Below are positions 10,473 through 21,342 of a stretch of DNA of 64,000 nucleotides, piece by piece (within the stretch, counting starts at the first letter, position 1; each line of letters opens with the position of its first letter). Position numbers and translations under genes: made by a program. A model generated the notes under the pieces. It saw only the letters and a program-made list of their open reading frames with translations. It did no database searches and was not told the origin of the DNA. The stretch lies in contig CM007339.1 in NCBI GenBank assembly GCA_000333855.2, positions 261,741 to 325,740 of the forward strand, given 5' to 3'. The stretch is from Endotrypanum monterogeii. Lineage: Eukaryota > Euglenozoa > Kinetoplastea > Trypanosomatida > Trypanosomatidae.

Positions 10473-13301
10473 ATGCGCGCTGCCGGTGCAGCGCCGCTTG
10501 CCTGCTCAGCAGTCACTGCCTTTGTGGTGGTCGTGTGCTTGCTCGCGTGCAGCACAAGCACCGCGTTGGGGAGCGCATCCGGGAGCGAAGAAGTTGCGCC
10601 GCTGTCTGGTAATGATTACGCTCAAAGCAGCGGCCACGCCAACGGCGCGGCAGCCCAAGAAGTGGAAAGTGGTCTGGTGTGGGTTGTTCTGACGGATCTG
10701 AGCCGCACCAGAATGACTGCCGATTCCCTTCTTGAAGCAATGAAGGCCTTCCTGACGAACTCCTCTGCGACGCACAAGCACCTTACGACACTTTTGCGTC
10801 CCTCACCCATCATCCTGGACACGGGCGGTAACGTCCTCACTGCGTTGAGGCAGATAACAGACCTTCTCGAGAAACCGCTCAACTTTCCGAGCATCCTCTT
10901 CCTCGCTGACACCGCCGACGTGTCGACGTCCGTGGTGGATGTGTTGCGGCAGGACGTCAAGACCTCGGACATTCTCGTTATTTCCGTCCACTCCTCGAAT
11001 ATACGACTCTGCGACCCGAGCACGAACCTTCGCACGATGTGTATGGTTCCACTCGACATGATGAACGTGCGTGGACTGCTCGAGGTGGCTTCGAAGCAGC
11101 TGAGCTGGCACTCTATGAGTCTCGTCTTCAGCAACAACGGCTATGGGGATGGCGTGCGCAGCACAATCACCGCGCAGGTGCAATCGGCGTCCACCACGCC
11201 TACTATAGTTGCACAAACATTCATGAACAGCGCTCTCTCGACAGCAAATGACGATGCCGTTATCGAGTCCCTCACGGAGCACTATGCACGAGGTGTTGGC
11301 TGCTTTCTCCGTGAGGCGGAGATGCGCCGCCTGCACGAAGCCATGGAGCGCAACACGCGGGCCGCCAAGCGCCTTTTTCTCATCGGCTCTCGCGAAAGTC
11401 TAAACATTTTGCCTGCCCTCACCGGTGACGTCAGCACAGCCGAGAAACCCTGGGGTGCCTTGTTCGTCTCCGCCTATACATCCCCGGTGGATCTCGTCCA
11501 GCAGGGTTTCTTTCCCATCTCGGCTGGCACCGCTGTAGATGATTACAGTGCCTTCGTGCTGAGTCACTTACTCGACGGTCTACTGATGCTGGACGCGGCC
11601 AAAGGGACGATAGACAATATGGACACACTGCGTGCGACGCGCTTCGCAGGTTATACGGGGAACGTTGCCTTCGACTCCGTCTACTTCCAGCGCGTCGAGG
11701 TGGTTTTCTCCCTTATCACCGCCCAATACCCGGTTCAGAGGCCACTTGTGACCTGGAGCCTCAAGAACTATTCCTCGGTAGCCCCGCAGGTCAACCGGAA
11801 CCCAGAAGTGACCGCCGCGCTCGTCACGGCCTCCCCACTGCGAGCCGCAAAGATCTGTATGACGTCGCCCCCCAGTTGTGCGTCGGTAAGCAATCTCATG
11901 ACAATGCTTTTCGTCCTTTTAATGTACAACCGAAAAGTGGCCAACAGCAGCGGTGACAACGTTTTCAATTTCTACCCAGTCGCCCTCAGCGTCGGCACTA
12001 GTGGTGTTACGGGGCTGGCGTCGCTGATCCCGATGGCACGGACGTGCACGGTGCTCTCGGGGCCCGGCTCCGACGCGGTGGTGATGGCTTTTAATCCGGT
12101 GGTCAACGAGTTTCAGATTCCCCAACTCGATTATGGTGTCTCCAATGACTACTTCACCGACAACCCGTTTGTCTTTCCCTTCTTCTCTCGCAGCTTGCCG
12201 AAGAATACTTTTGCTGATGGAGCGGTGGCGGAGATATGCACACACTACGGCTGGGAGCGAGTAATTATTATCACCTCAAAGGATCAATTCGCTGCCTCTC
12301 ACGCGCGGTCGATGGAAAGAACGATGCAGCAGCAAAATCTGTACGTGGAGATGACATATCACCTCCCCAACAGCGACAACGCGACTTTAGCGGACTGTAT
12401 GAATGATATCTACGCGAAGCGGGTTAGTCGAGTTATCATTGTCACCAGCTCATTCACCGACAACCAGGCAAAGAACTTTTTCACCCTCAGCGACCATCTC
12501 ACGTATATGCGTCAATATATTTTCTTTCTGGGGACGACTCTCTGCAGCATTGCTGAGGTCCCAGAGAAGGGGGAGGCACTACGCCAGAAGCTTCCTAGCT
12601 CCTTTTGCATCTACCCCTACATCTCACACTCGCGTTTCACTGAGATGAATACTCTTTACAAAAGTAGTGAGTACGCGACGACGAGGCAGGAAATGCGCAA
12701 ACTCATCAGCGATGGGGGTTTTCTTTCGTCCGTCGAGTCATGCGACATGAGCTCGATCAGCCCCTACACCGGCTTCGCCGCAGACGCTGGTTATGTGCTG
12801 ATCGACGCTGTGTCTCGCGCCTTCGCTGCGAACGTGACGCTCAATGTGGCCTCTCGATTATTGCCGTTCATCCGCAATACGTCTATCGACAAGTTCACCA
12901 CGAACTGCACCATCAATTCTTCAGGAAATCGACTGTACGCAATTTATTCCATTGACATTCAACTCTGGAATGGAGACGCACTGTTCATCGGCACGTGGAA
13001 CCCGAAGGCGCTGCCGACACTGGACATTACGAACTCGTCCTTTGTCTGGCTGACCAACAGAACCTCGACACCACTAGACACGTTTCGCGACGCCTCCTTC
13101 GTCCTCGGCTCAGCGTTCTCGGCGTCTACGGGGACTATTGTTGTTTCCATTCTCGGCTTCATCCTCACGATTGCTGTCTTTTGTTTTTGCTACCGTCACT
13201 ACCGCATGCAGAAGATGGTGGAACAGGCGCTCGAGGCGAACCAGTTCCCGGTAACGGACGAGGAGCTTCGCCGCCTTCGCGGCATCAAGGATGATGTGTA
13301 G
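10473..13301 (+). CDS. Single-pass receptor-like protein with periplasmic-binding-type ectodomain, no cyclase
   Basis: The 942-residue protein starts with a signal peptide (about 1-34) and has a large ectodomain with many N-glycosylation sequons. One transmembrane helix (about 887-906) follows, then a 36-residue basic/acidic tail. The ectodomain reads as receptor ligand-binding (type I periplasmic-binding) fold. Its second half carries GPGSD (530-534), then IPQLDYG, FPFFSRSLP and HYGWERVIIIT, in the order seen in ANF-receptor-like domains. The first half (about 60-440) looks like a related but more degenerate lobe pair. The layout of signal peptide, roughly 850-residue ectodomain and one TM matches trypanosomatid receptor-type adenylate cyclases. 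The cyclase catalytic domain that should follow the TM is absent, and the frame ends cleanly at a stop. It may be a decoy, co-receptor or adaptor at the cell surface; ligand and partner are unknown. A poly-T/AAG acceptor lies 66 bases upstream. Confidence 0.75.
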   Translation: MRAAGAAPLACSAVTAFVVVVCLLACSTSTALGSASGSEEVAPLSGNDYAQSSGHANGAAAQEVESGLVWVVLTDLSRTRMTADSLLEAMKAFLTNSSATHKHLTTLLRPSPIILDTGGNVLTALRQITDLLEKPLNFPSILFLADTADVSTSVVDVLRQDVKTSDILVISVHSSNIRLCDPSTNLRTMCMVPLDMMNVRGLLEVASKQLSWHSMSLVFSNNGYGDGVRSTITAQVQSASTTPTIVAQTFMNSALSTANDDAVIESLTEHYARGVGCFLREAEMRRLHEAMERNTRAAKRLFLIGSRESLNILPALTGDVSTAEKPWGALFVSAYTSPVDLVQQGFFPISAGTAVDDYSAFVLSHLLDGLLMLDAAKGTIDNMDTLRATRFAGYTGNVAFDSVYFQRVEVVFSLITAQYPVQRPLVTWSLKNYSSVAPQVNRNPEVTAALVTASPLRAAKICMTSPPSCASVSNLMTMLFVLLMYNRKVANSSGDNVFNFYPVALSVGTSGVTGLASLIPMARTCTVLSGPGSDAVVMAFNPVVNEFQIPQLDYGVSNDYFTDNPFVFPFFSRSLPKNTFADGAVAEICTHYGWERVIIITSKDQFAASHARSMERTMQQQNLYVEMTYHLPNSDNATLADCMNDIYAKRVSRVIIVTSSFTDNQAKNFFTLSDHLTYMRQYIFFLGTTLCSIAEVPEKGEALRQKLPSSFCIYPYISHSRFTEMNTLYKSSEYATTRQEMRKLISDGGFLSSVESCDMSSISPYTGFAADAGYVLIDAVSRAFAANVTLNVASRLLPFIRNTSIDKFTTNCTINSSGNRLYAIYSIDIQLWNGDALFIGTWNPKALPTLDITNSSFVWLTNRTSTPLDTFRDASFVLGSAFSASTGTIVVSILGFILTIAVFCFCYRHYRMQKMVEQALEANQFPVTDEELRRLRGIKDDV

Positions 13302-14535
13302 AAAAAATTCCATTTTTTTCTCCCCCCTCCCCTTCCAAGAAAAAAAAAAAAGACGAAGAGGCTTAGTTGCGCGTCGTGCGACACAACGTTAGTGGCTGCA
13401 TATACGTTTATTATTATTATTTATATGTTTTTTTTTCGTTTATTTCAGCACATTTGGTGATGATGACGATGTGCGTCTCGTGAGCGATTTGTTGGGCGGA
13501 TTTTCCCGCTGAAGCCGTGCTCACCGACGCATCTTGTGAGCCATCCGCATCATTGGTCTGGAATGTATGGTCTGGGAAGATAATTTTGTTGTGGCGGATG
13601 CCTTCGTTGCTTTCGGCATATGTGCCACCCTATCGTGCACCACCGTGTTCTCCACTTCTTTTCCCCTCTGTTGTTGTTGCTGGCACCCGCGCTATTATTA
13701 TTGAAGTCAAAGATACTATATACACTATTACATTATAGATATATAGCTTCGCACGTGTCTGAACTGCTCTCTGCCCTCCCTCCTCCTCAGTCTACATTCA
13801 GGTAAAGTGAAGACTAGGTACCTCACCGTCACCATAACCACACCCATCTCTATCCATGCTTTCGTGCTCTCAGTGCGTCTCTACGCGATGCACACATGGG
13901 AGACACTCAAGAGTTGGAAGGATGGAAGGCACAGAAAGAAGGCGAAGAAAAGTGCGTCACTGATGGGGTGTGCTCTCCCCCCTCTCTCCATGCTTTTCGC
14001 TTCGCCTGTTCTTGTTCATCACAAGAGATCCTGTAGAAGTTATCGGCGTGTGGTGAATAGCGCTGCCCCTCTCTCCCCATGCACACACACACACACACAC
14101 ACAGGAAGACAACACTGACACACACACATATATATATATATATACGCAACCGCCTGAGATATGTTAATCATTTCTCCTCCTGTCACCTCTTTGGCCCTCC
14201 CCCTCCCTCACCATTTGCTTCGTTATCCTGACGCCTCAATCGAGGACGCACGCACGGACTCTACCTCTCACCCTCGACCTCTTCTCCGCTCTCTCTCTTT
14301 TTTTTCTCTTCTTTTTCTTCCGGTGCCGGCACGACTGCGTGCCAGTCATCCGTCTGCAGTCAAGTTGCCTCGTTGCCGTTGAGTTCGAGGGTTTTCTTTG
14401 TCGTTTTTCTCTACGTTTCAGTTAGCGACGTGGGTTAATTATTAGGTTAATGTTTTAGTGTTGCGCCGCATAGATCGCCCCTGTCACAACCACCTCCTCC
14501 CACACACATAAACACACACGTGCACACGTCTCTCC
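13302..14535. other. Intergenic region
   Basis: No supported gene. It contains T/A-rich low-complexity DNA, (CA)n at 14082-14103 and (TA)n at 14128-14144. A strong C/T tract at about 14277-14322 has its first downstream AG at 14344-14345, a good candidate trans-splice acceptor for the helicase-like gene and giving a 5' UTR of about 190 bases. Confidence 0.65.
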
Positions 14536-17500
14536 ATGTCGTGTAGCCTTAGCACTTTCCCTACCACGAGGGAGGCTTGTCCCATCGCCCCCGTCTCTGC
14601 GCTGCGTGCAGCCGTCGAGAGACTGCAGCAGCCAGACGCTACAGCAGCTGGTAGTGTAGATGTACGTCGGCCCAACTATCTTCTTGATGTTCCCGTCAGC
14701 GCCATCGACGTCGACCGATGGGGCAAGCGGTGGCAGGAGGCGATGGCTGAACTATCCTCATCCTCCCCCTCTTGTGGCGTGGGCACCAAGGGCCATCTAT
14801 ATTTTGAGTCTGCTTCGTCAGCGTACACAGCGCTCATGGCAAAGGATGATGCAGGTGCCTCCGCGGGCGCCAGATCAATGCGGCATTTGGCACCGTTCCC
14901 ACCTTTTGTTTTCTCCTCTGTCAAGACGCTCTCGATGACGCAGCTGCTCAAAATGCGACGGCAGTGGCTGCCGCACCGCCAACGCTTTGCTGTCCATCAG
15001 CAACGCATGGGCTTTCTTGACGCTGTACTCAGCCACGCTGTCGTCGCTCTCGTTGGTCCGGTCGGCAGCGGCCGCACGCTGCAAGTGCCCATCGTCCTCT
15101 CCGAGACGGAGGTGCTGAAGCGGCGGCGGCTCATCATAGTGAGTACAAACGCCGCTTCTGCAAAACTCACGACAATGCGCCTACGCGAGGAGCGCGGCGA
15201 GGACGTGCTATGCTCGCGCACCGTTGCTGTAGCCATTCCGACGCACAACGAAGTGACGGAATGTACGAGCATCGTGGTGACCACCGCGGATGTGATGCTG
15301 CGACAGTTGTTGTGTGACCCGTGTTTAGAAAATGTGGGCTGTGTCGTCTTCGACGATGCGCATTTGCGCAGTGAGTCCACGGAGCTCTCTCTCTCGCTGC
15401 TGCGCGATCTTTTGGCTGCGCAGCAACAGTGGGAGCACCAGCTAGGCGCGGCAGCAGTATCTGCATCGGCGTCGTCCCCGAGTGGACCCACAACTGCCGA
15501 CCCTAATGCCCCTGCGGTGCCGAATGCCGATGGGGCACATGGGGGTCGACTTCACGTTGTGCTGAATTGTCCCAACGAGGCGTGTGCGACAACTCTGCTG
15601 TCCTTCCTTGCACCGTCACGGTGCACTGCCACAACCTTCGCATTGCAGGCCAACCCAGCCATTCTCACGGCTCCCGTCACGTTATTCTTGGAGGAAGCGG
15701 TGCAATGGTTGCTCAAGAGCGAGAAGGAAGGGAGTTGCCCTATCGGTGATGGTGCGGCGATGGAAACGGCTCTCCTGTCGTACGCGGAAAACGTGGATGC
15801 GGTGGCCCGCATCATGGCTGCCGCGGACGCCGACTTCGCTCACCCGGCAGCTTTCCGGCGATATTGGCTGCCGCTGATTCTACAGTGTGTCGACGAGTTC
15901 GACAAGGCCGACCGCCAAGCGGCTGGTGCGACGGAGGCTCGAAATTTATCACCGCTTTCATTGATCCTCATTGTGGTTCCCAACAATCACTACGTCCACG
16001 TTGTCGCCAAGGCCGTGCAAGAGGCGCAGCGAAACTCGGCAGAGGGAGACCCGGCAGCTTCCCGGATGTGTACGGCACTTGCAGAAGACTCGCCTTTTGC
16101 AGATTTCACGGCGGTTGCACGGCGCACTCTTGTGAAAGACGCACACCAACGCTGGATCATCGTCGCGACGAGCGAGCTCAGTCAGTCGGTGCTGCCATCT
16201 ACTTTGGACGTTGGGCTCGTCGTGGACTGTGCACGCAACGGCTACACGACGGTGGACACAACGGCAATGGTGGACACGGTGGTGATCGAGTACAGTACAA
16301 TTGCGCAGCTACGACACCGCCGGAAGTTGGCAAAAATGACGACTTCACCTGCTGCCAGCGGCGACAACAACACCCCCACCTCGCCAATGGTAATCCAACT
16401 GATCCCTAAGTCTGTCTTACACGGTGCCCACCATCGTCGTCTGAGTGCTGACCCCGCCCAGCATATCGTTTTCCGACTTCCCTTCAGTCGCTATGTTCAG
16501 TTGTATCAAGTATTGCAGGCACGTGAGGAGGCGATCCTGTCGCAGCGAATGGCTTTTTCTTCTGCTGCCGGGGGTGGCTACGGAAGCGGTGGTGGCGCAC
16601 CCTCGCTGGTCACCAAGGTGTCCACCACTCTTGCGTCCCACCTCATTGGCGTCCCTGCTGCGACGGCGACTCGGTACGAGCCGCTGAGACGGATCATGGC
16701 ATCGGCTGAGTCCTACCTGCGCGCCGCTGGCCATCTGGCAGTGGACACCGAGCCTGGCTCACCTGCAATGGGGCAGCTGGTGCTACAGCCGATCGCGGTG
16801 CTCTGCTTGTGCATGCCACTACCTCTGCAAGTCGGGCGACTGCTGATCGCTGGTAGTGTGCTGCGACCTCCTCTGGCGGCCGTCACAGCAGTGGGTGCGC
16901 TCTGGTGCTGTAGCGACCTTTTGTCGTTGCAGGGTGCCAAGGCAGTGCGTGCGGTGGATGTCTCGGATGCCTCACGCGAAACTGTAGAGGAGTTGGGGGC
17001 GCTGTTGACGGAAGCGCGGCTCTTCTTCTCGCGCGACTCGCTGAGCGACGTCGTGAGTGCCTTCAACGTCTATCAAATGTGGTGCTCGACAAAAGGAAGG
17101 CCAGAAGCAGAGCGCGACTTCTTGGTGGAGTGCGGTGTCGCTCGTGAGGTCCTGCAGGCGGTCTTTGACACACAGGTTCAGCTCTGCATGCTGGTGCGCA
17201 CCTATGGACTGGAACTCCAACCCAGCGGGCGAGACGGAAATAGCGGCGCCAGCGCGGAAGAATCGCAGGCAGACAGAGCTCTACGACTCTGCGTGGAATC
17301 GGTGCACCAGGCTACCTCCCGCAATGTCGAGCAGGTGTCGAGTGCATTAGGGGATGCGATGGCGGTACTGTCTCCAGAGGTCGCCATGAGCAGTGCCCTT
17401 CACGCGTGCATTACGGCCGCACTGTACCCAAACACCGTGGTGCCGACGGGCGACAGCGGAATAGGCTTCTTGTACGACGGCATTCCCACCTCCAGCGTCA

Positions 17501-20322
17501 GCAGTGCCAATGGGACAGTGGAGTCGTCCGCTGGCGGATCTCAGGCACCTCCAGCTACCGGGCGCCGAGTAGCGACGTTCAGCAGCGACTGTGTTCTCGC
17601 GGATCCCGCACAGTTCATAAAAGCAGCGGGAAGAGCTTTTCTTTTTCTCTCCAAGTCTATTGCGGACGCATCGACTCGGGAAGCAGCTGCAACTGCGTCA
17701 TCGTCCACAGTAGCAGCTACCGTTGTCGAACAGGTGGATCCCTTACATGAGGCGGCTGCCTTTGTTTTCTGTGGACATTTTTATGAGCGTCCCCGGAAGG
17801 CACCGATACGTTGTCGTGGCTGGTCGTCGGTGCTGACGAGTCGCTGGCGAGAGACACGCCGCGCGCGGGCGTTGCCACCAGTTTCGCAGCTGCCGCCAAC
17901 GTACATTGCCCTGCAGTCGTATGATACAGTACACTGTGATCAAGTTGTCTGCATCATGGATCAGAACCTTTCTTTGACAATGCGTGCTACGACGGCCAAG
18001 TGGCTGCAGCAGCTTCGCACCCACGTCGGCGTGCAACTGTCCGCGCTGGCACGTGGGGTCCTCACGCCCAACAAGGAGAAGTCCATAACGGAGGCGTCGT
18101 GTGCGCTGGCGATGGAGCTGACGCAGGCGTGGGAGTGGTGGGAACGTCGTCACCGGGAGGGTCGAAGTTGGCTGCGAGAGGAGCGAGTAGTTGTTGCCCA
18201 TCAGCAACGGGAAAAGGAGGAAGCGGAGACGTGGGCCGAGGGCGACGAGCAGAAGCGGGCGGCGTCGGCAGCCAAGCTTGCAGCGCTGCGGCAGCGACTC
18301 TTCAGCTATTATGAGTGGCAGGTTCGACCGGGAACTCCTGTCAGTGTGGTCCTCCCTTCCAACGCGGAGCGGCAGGCGTTTGCCAAGAGCGTTGCTGCAG
18401 CCGGTGCTGCGTCGCTGAAAGGGAGCAGCGAAATCGACAAGAGCGTCGCGGCTCATCCTGGCGGTCAAGACGACGGCGGCGGCGGCGACGACGTTGCCGG
18501 GGAGGGTGCCGATACGGCGCAGGCTACGTATTCCGGTAAGGTACCACCAGCAGATGTCGACCACATCTTCCGTCTGTGCGTGAGAAGTGTGGCTGCCAAG
18601 GGCACGCGCGAAGCGGAGGCGCAGCTGCTACGCGACAATCCAGATGTGTTCAGCTTCCTGAACCCTGAGGATGAGTTTCACGAGTACTACCTTTATCTGT
18701 TGCGGCAAGCAGCGCCAGACATGGAAGTTCTTGGCGACAACTTGGAGGAACTCATTGCCTTCCTCGAAGGTCTGGAGACGGAACTGCGTGAGGAGCTCGG
18801 ACTGCCGGATCCCAACCTGGCGGGACAGGAAGACGCCGGGGGAGCATTGGGTGGGCAACGGTACGGCGAGGACAGCGCGAGCGCTCTCGGTATTTGGAGT
18901 AGCGACGGTAATGACAGAGAAAATGGGCAGTGGAACGCAGGCCCGTTTGGCAGCGCTTATGCCGTGCGCGACGTACCAGTTGGAGAGGGTGACCTGGATA
19001 GTGACGGGGACGGCGGGGGCTTGCAGCTGGAGTCGGCGGCGATCAACCTCAAAAAAAGCGCCGGACCTACACTGGCCGAGAAAATCGAGGAGGCAAAGCG
19101 AGCCCAGGCCAAAGCGGCACCGAATACATCCAACTCGACGGATGGGGTGATTCCTATGATGGGTGCTACGCCCTCTGTGCCAGTGCCGATGAGTGTGCCC
19201 GCAATGCAACCGCCAGCGAGCAGCAGTGCTCCGTTTGTATCGACCAGCGCAGGTGAAACACTGGCCGACAAGTTGCGCGCCATGCAGATTGCCGCGTTAG
19301 GGGGTACTCCCGCAAATGCCAACGATGTCGAGCGAGTGCCGTTTGCGACACAGCCAACTGCAACTTCGATGCGTATAGAAGCAGAGCCTGTCGCGTCCAC
19401 TGGGGTATTACCCCCGCCACCCACGGCAGCTGACTTGCTCGCCGTCATCAACGGCAGTGACAATTCAGAGGCAGCACACCCCGATCCGTCCATCGGGCTG
19501 GGTCTTCAGCAGGCCCCCCCAACAGCTGAGGAACTCATGGCTTTGTTAGGGACAGCCCCCCCTGCTGCGGCAGCCTCCAACAGCTTCGGTGGAATCCCAA
19601 GTACCACAACACTACCCTCTGCCGCGATGGCGGCGATGATGATGGGGATACCAGCGACGCCTCTTCATCGGCCTCCACCAGCCATTCCTGCCAAGGCAAT
19701 CGAAGAGCGACCGCCCTCTGTGCTAGTATACCCGGTGCCCGATATTCGCAAATATGGAAATGTGCGCCTGCTGCTCGCGAAGGGCCTTAGTGATTGTCTC
19801 AACATGCGAGTGGGACCCACAACCATCGTTGGCCACGTGGCACGCATCGATGTCCCCAACCGCAACGTGGAAGCGCGCGCATTGGCGCTGAAAAAATTTA
19901 CATGTGGCGACACCAAGATCACCGTACACCTCTTCAAGAATGACCGCATTATCGATGACCCGGAGTGCCAGGAGCGGGAGCGTCGCCGGCGCCGCAATGA
20001 GCTTCGGCAGGAGGAAGCAGAACGACATGTGGAGCGCCGCCGTCGCACTGGAGGCTCCGCAAGTGACACCGCGCCGATCCGTGCGAACGCTGCTCGTGGA
20101 ACCAGCGCCGTTGGCACGGTTCCCATCGGAAGTGGTGGCATCGACCCCACATGCCCAGACGCTTACGACGATCCTAGTGCTTACAGCGTGGATGCGCCCG
20201 TGTTGATCCCACAGAATCATGCGACGAAGACAACTCCTATGAAGATCGGCGTCCTCTCATCGTCGGAGGACGACGATGAAAGCAGTAGCTCTGAAACATC
20301 ATCCGCATCGCTCTCGGAATAG
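14536..20322 (+). CDS. DEAH-type RNA helicase-like protein with degenerate catalytic motifs
   Basis: The 1928-residue protein has a helicase core laid out as in DEAH-box RNA helicases but with eroded motifs. Motif I reads GPVGSGRT (174-181) with Arg in place of the invariant Lys. Motif II reads DDAH (273-276). The motif III position has NCP (344-346) in place of SAT. Motif V is recognisable from ATSELSQS (from 544) to LVVDCARNGY. The motif VI place (about 591) has QLRHRR in place of QRxGRxGR. A long helical region follows. The C-terminal third is low-complexity, Ala/Pro-rich and acidic, followed by a small folded-looking segment (about 1730-1810), an Arg-rich helix and a Ser/Glu tail. ATP hydrolysis looks unlikely; a scaffold or RNA-binding role is inferred. 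Relation to the kinetoplastid mRNA-processing DEAH helicases is possible but unproven. Confidence 0.75.
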   Translation: MSCSLSTFPTTREACPIAPVSALRAAVERLQQPDATAAGSVDVRRPNYLLDVPVSAIDVDRWGKRWQEAMAELSSSSPSCGVGTKGHLYFESASSAYTALMAKDDAGASAGARSMRHLAPFPPFVFSSVKTLSMTQLLKMRRQWLPHRQRFAVHQQRMGFLDAVLSHAVVALVGPVGSGRTLQVPIVLSETEVLKRRRLIIVSTNAASAKLTTMRLREERGEDVLCSRTVAVAIPTHNEVTECTSIVVTTADVMLRQLLCDPCLENVGCVVFDDAHLRSESTELSLSLLRDLLAAQQQWEHQLGAAAVSASASSPSGPTTADPNAPAVPNADGAHGGRLHVVLNCPNEACATTLLSFLAPSRCTATTFALQANPAILTAPVTLFLEEAVQWLLKSEKEGSCPIGDGAAMETALLSYAENVDAVARIMAAADADFAHPAAFRRYWLPLILQCVDEFDKADRQAAGATEARNLSPLSLILIVVPNNHYVHVVAKAVQEAQRNSAEGDPAASRMCTALAEDSPFADFTAVARRTLVKDAHQRWIIVATSELSQSVLPSTLDVGLVVDCARNGYTTVDTTAMVDTVVIEYSTIAQLRHRRKLAKMTTSPAASGDNNTPTSPMVIQLIPKSVLHGAHHRRLSADPAQHIVFRLPFSRYVQLYQVLQAREEAILSQRMAFSSAAGGGYGSGGGAPSLVTKVSTTLASHLIGVPAATATRYEPLRRIMASAESYLRAAGHLAVDTEPGSPAMGQLVLQPIAVLCLCMPLPLQVGRLLIAGSVLRPPLAAVTAVGALWCCSDLLSLQGAKAVRAVDVSDASRETVEELGALLTEARLFFSRDSLSDVVSAFNVYQMWCSTKGRPEAERDFLVECGVAREVLQAVFDTQVQLCMLVRTYGLELQPSGRDGNSGASAEESQADRALRLCVESVHQATSRNVEQVSSALGDAMAVLSPEVAMSSALHACITAALYPNTVVPTGDSGIGFLYDGIPTSSVSSANGTVESSAGGSQAPPATGRRVATFSSDCVLADPAQFIKAAGRAFLFLSKSIADASTREAAATASSSTVAATVVEQVDPLHEAAAFVFCGHFYERPRKAPIRCRGWSSVLTSRWRETRRARALPPVSQLPPTYIALQSYDTVHCDQVVCIMDQNLSLTMRATTAKWLQQLRTHVGVQLSALARGVLTPNKEKSITEASCALAMELTQAWEWWERRHREGRSWLREERVVVAHQQREKEEAETWAEGDEQKRAASAAKLAALRQRLFSYYEWQVRPGTPVSVVLPSNAERQAFAKSVAAAGAASLKGSSEIDKSVAAHPGGQDDGGGGDDVAGEGADTAQATYSGKVPPADVDHIFRLCVRSVAAKGTREAEAQLLRDNPDVFSFLNPEDEFHEYYLYLLRQAAPDMEVLGDNLEELIAFLEGLETELREELGLPDPNLAGQEDAGGALGGQRYGEDSASALGIWSSDGNDRENGQWNAGPFGSAYAVRDVPVGEGDLDSDGDGGGLQLESAAINLKKSAGPTLAEKIEEAKRAQAKAAPNTSNSTDGVIPMMGATPSVPVPMSVPAMQPPASSSAPFVSTSAGETLADKLRAMQIAALGGTPANANDVERVPFATQPTATSMRIEAEPVASTGVLPPPPTAADLLAVINGSDNSEAAHPDPSIGLGLQQAPPTAEELMALLGTAPPAAAASNSFGGIPSTTTLPSAAMAAMMMGIPATPLHRPPPAIPAKAIEERPPSVLVYPVPDIRKYGNVRLLLAKGLSDCLNMRVGPTTIVGHVARIDVPNRNVEARALALKKFTCGDTKITVHLFKNDRIIDDPECQERERRRRRNELRQEEAERHVERRRRTGGSASDTAPIRANAARGTSAVGTVPIGSGGIDPTCPDAYDDPSAYSVDAPVLIPQNHATKTTPMKIGVLSSSEDDDESSSSETSSASLSE

Positions 20323-21342
20323 GCGGCGCGGTGACAACAAATATTCCCTGCGACCAGAGGAAGGTAGACGAGAAATGGGGCCCTGGACGAAGCAAAGTGA
20401 TGGTGGTGTGCTGGTGCAGTCGTGTTGTTGGTGTAGTTGTTGCTTTCGCGCACAACAACTGCGAAGCGTCTATGCTCATAAATATATATATATATATATA
20501 TATTTTAATATTTTTTTAGCTGTACGCGACCCTTAGGCCTTTGTCGAACATTTCTCAGGACAAGTTAAGTTGCATACAATAAGACATGGATGTGATGCTT
20601 CCTCTCGGATGTTCCTTTCCCACCCATTCTTCTTCCATTGCTCTAGCAAGCAGTAGGTGAGATGTCGGCGCGAATACGTGAAATGCGTCGCCGGAAGGCT
20701 GTAATTATGACAACCCAAGACGAGCGTAGTCCATGCTAGACTCTTAAGCAAAGTAAAAAAAAAAACTTTCACAGCCACAGACAGGCAACCCGATTGCTCG
20801 AAAGAATGCACCCGGATGCTCTGGGTGTGGAGAAGAGGGGGGAGGGGGGATGTAGCGATGAGGCGAGGTTGTAGAAGCTTCGCTTGCATGGGGAAAATTC
20901 GGTGTCCTACGTTGGGCCTTTCGTGCGCGCGAAGGTGGCGAATACGTGTTTCCCTCACCCTCTCCTCGACGTCTTTCTCTCCCTTGCGCTAGTTTTGGTG
21001 ATCCGCGATATCACCCTAGTTGCGCGTAGCTGAGTCGGCTGTGTCCTCCTCGAGCAAATCTGAGAAAAAATTACATTTTATCAGCCTCACCCGCTTTTAT
21101 TCCTTTCCCCTACACCCTCGGCTGTCCTGCTCGCGACAGCAGCACTTCCTCGGCTTGGCACCTTACTGCTATTGTCTTTGTGTGCGAGTGTGCCCACATT
21201 GTTCCGAAACCGACCACTCTCTTACCTTGCAGCACTCACGTCCGGGGGTGGGAAGTGCTCTACGGAAAACGGATTTTGATTAGCACCTACATACAAAGGG
21301 ATCGTGGGCACACCAGCTCTTTTTTTTTTTTTTCTCGCTACG
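20323..21342. other. Intergenic region
   Basis: No supported gene. It contains (TA)n at about 20482-20503 and A/T-rich and G-rich runs. C/T-rich DNA at 21080-21135 is followed by CAG near 21137-21139, a possible acceptor. Another AG at 21316-21317 precedes an uninterrupted T-run that would lie in the 5' UTR of the RPAC1 gene. I cannot decide between them. Confidence 0.55.
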
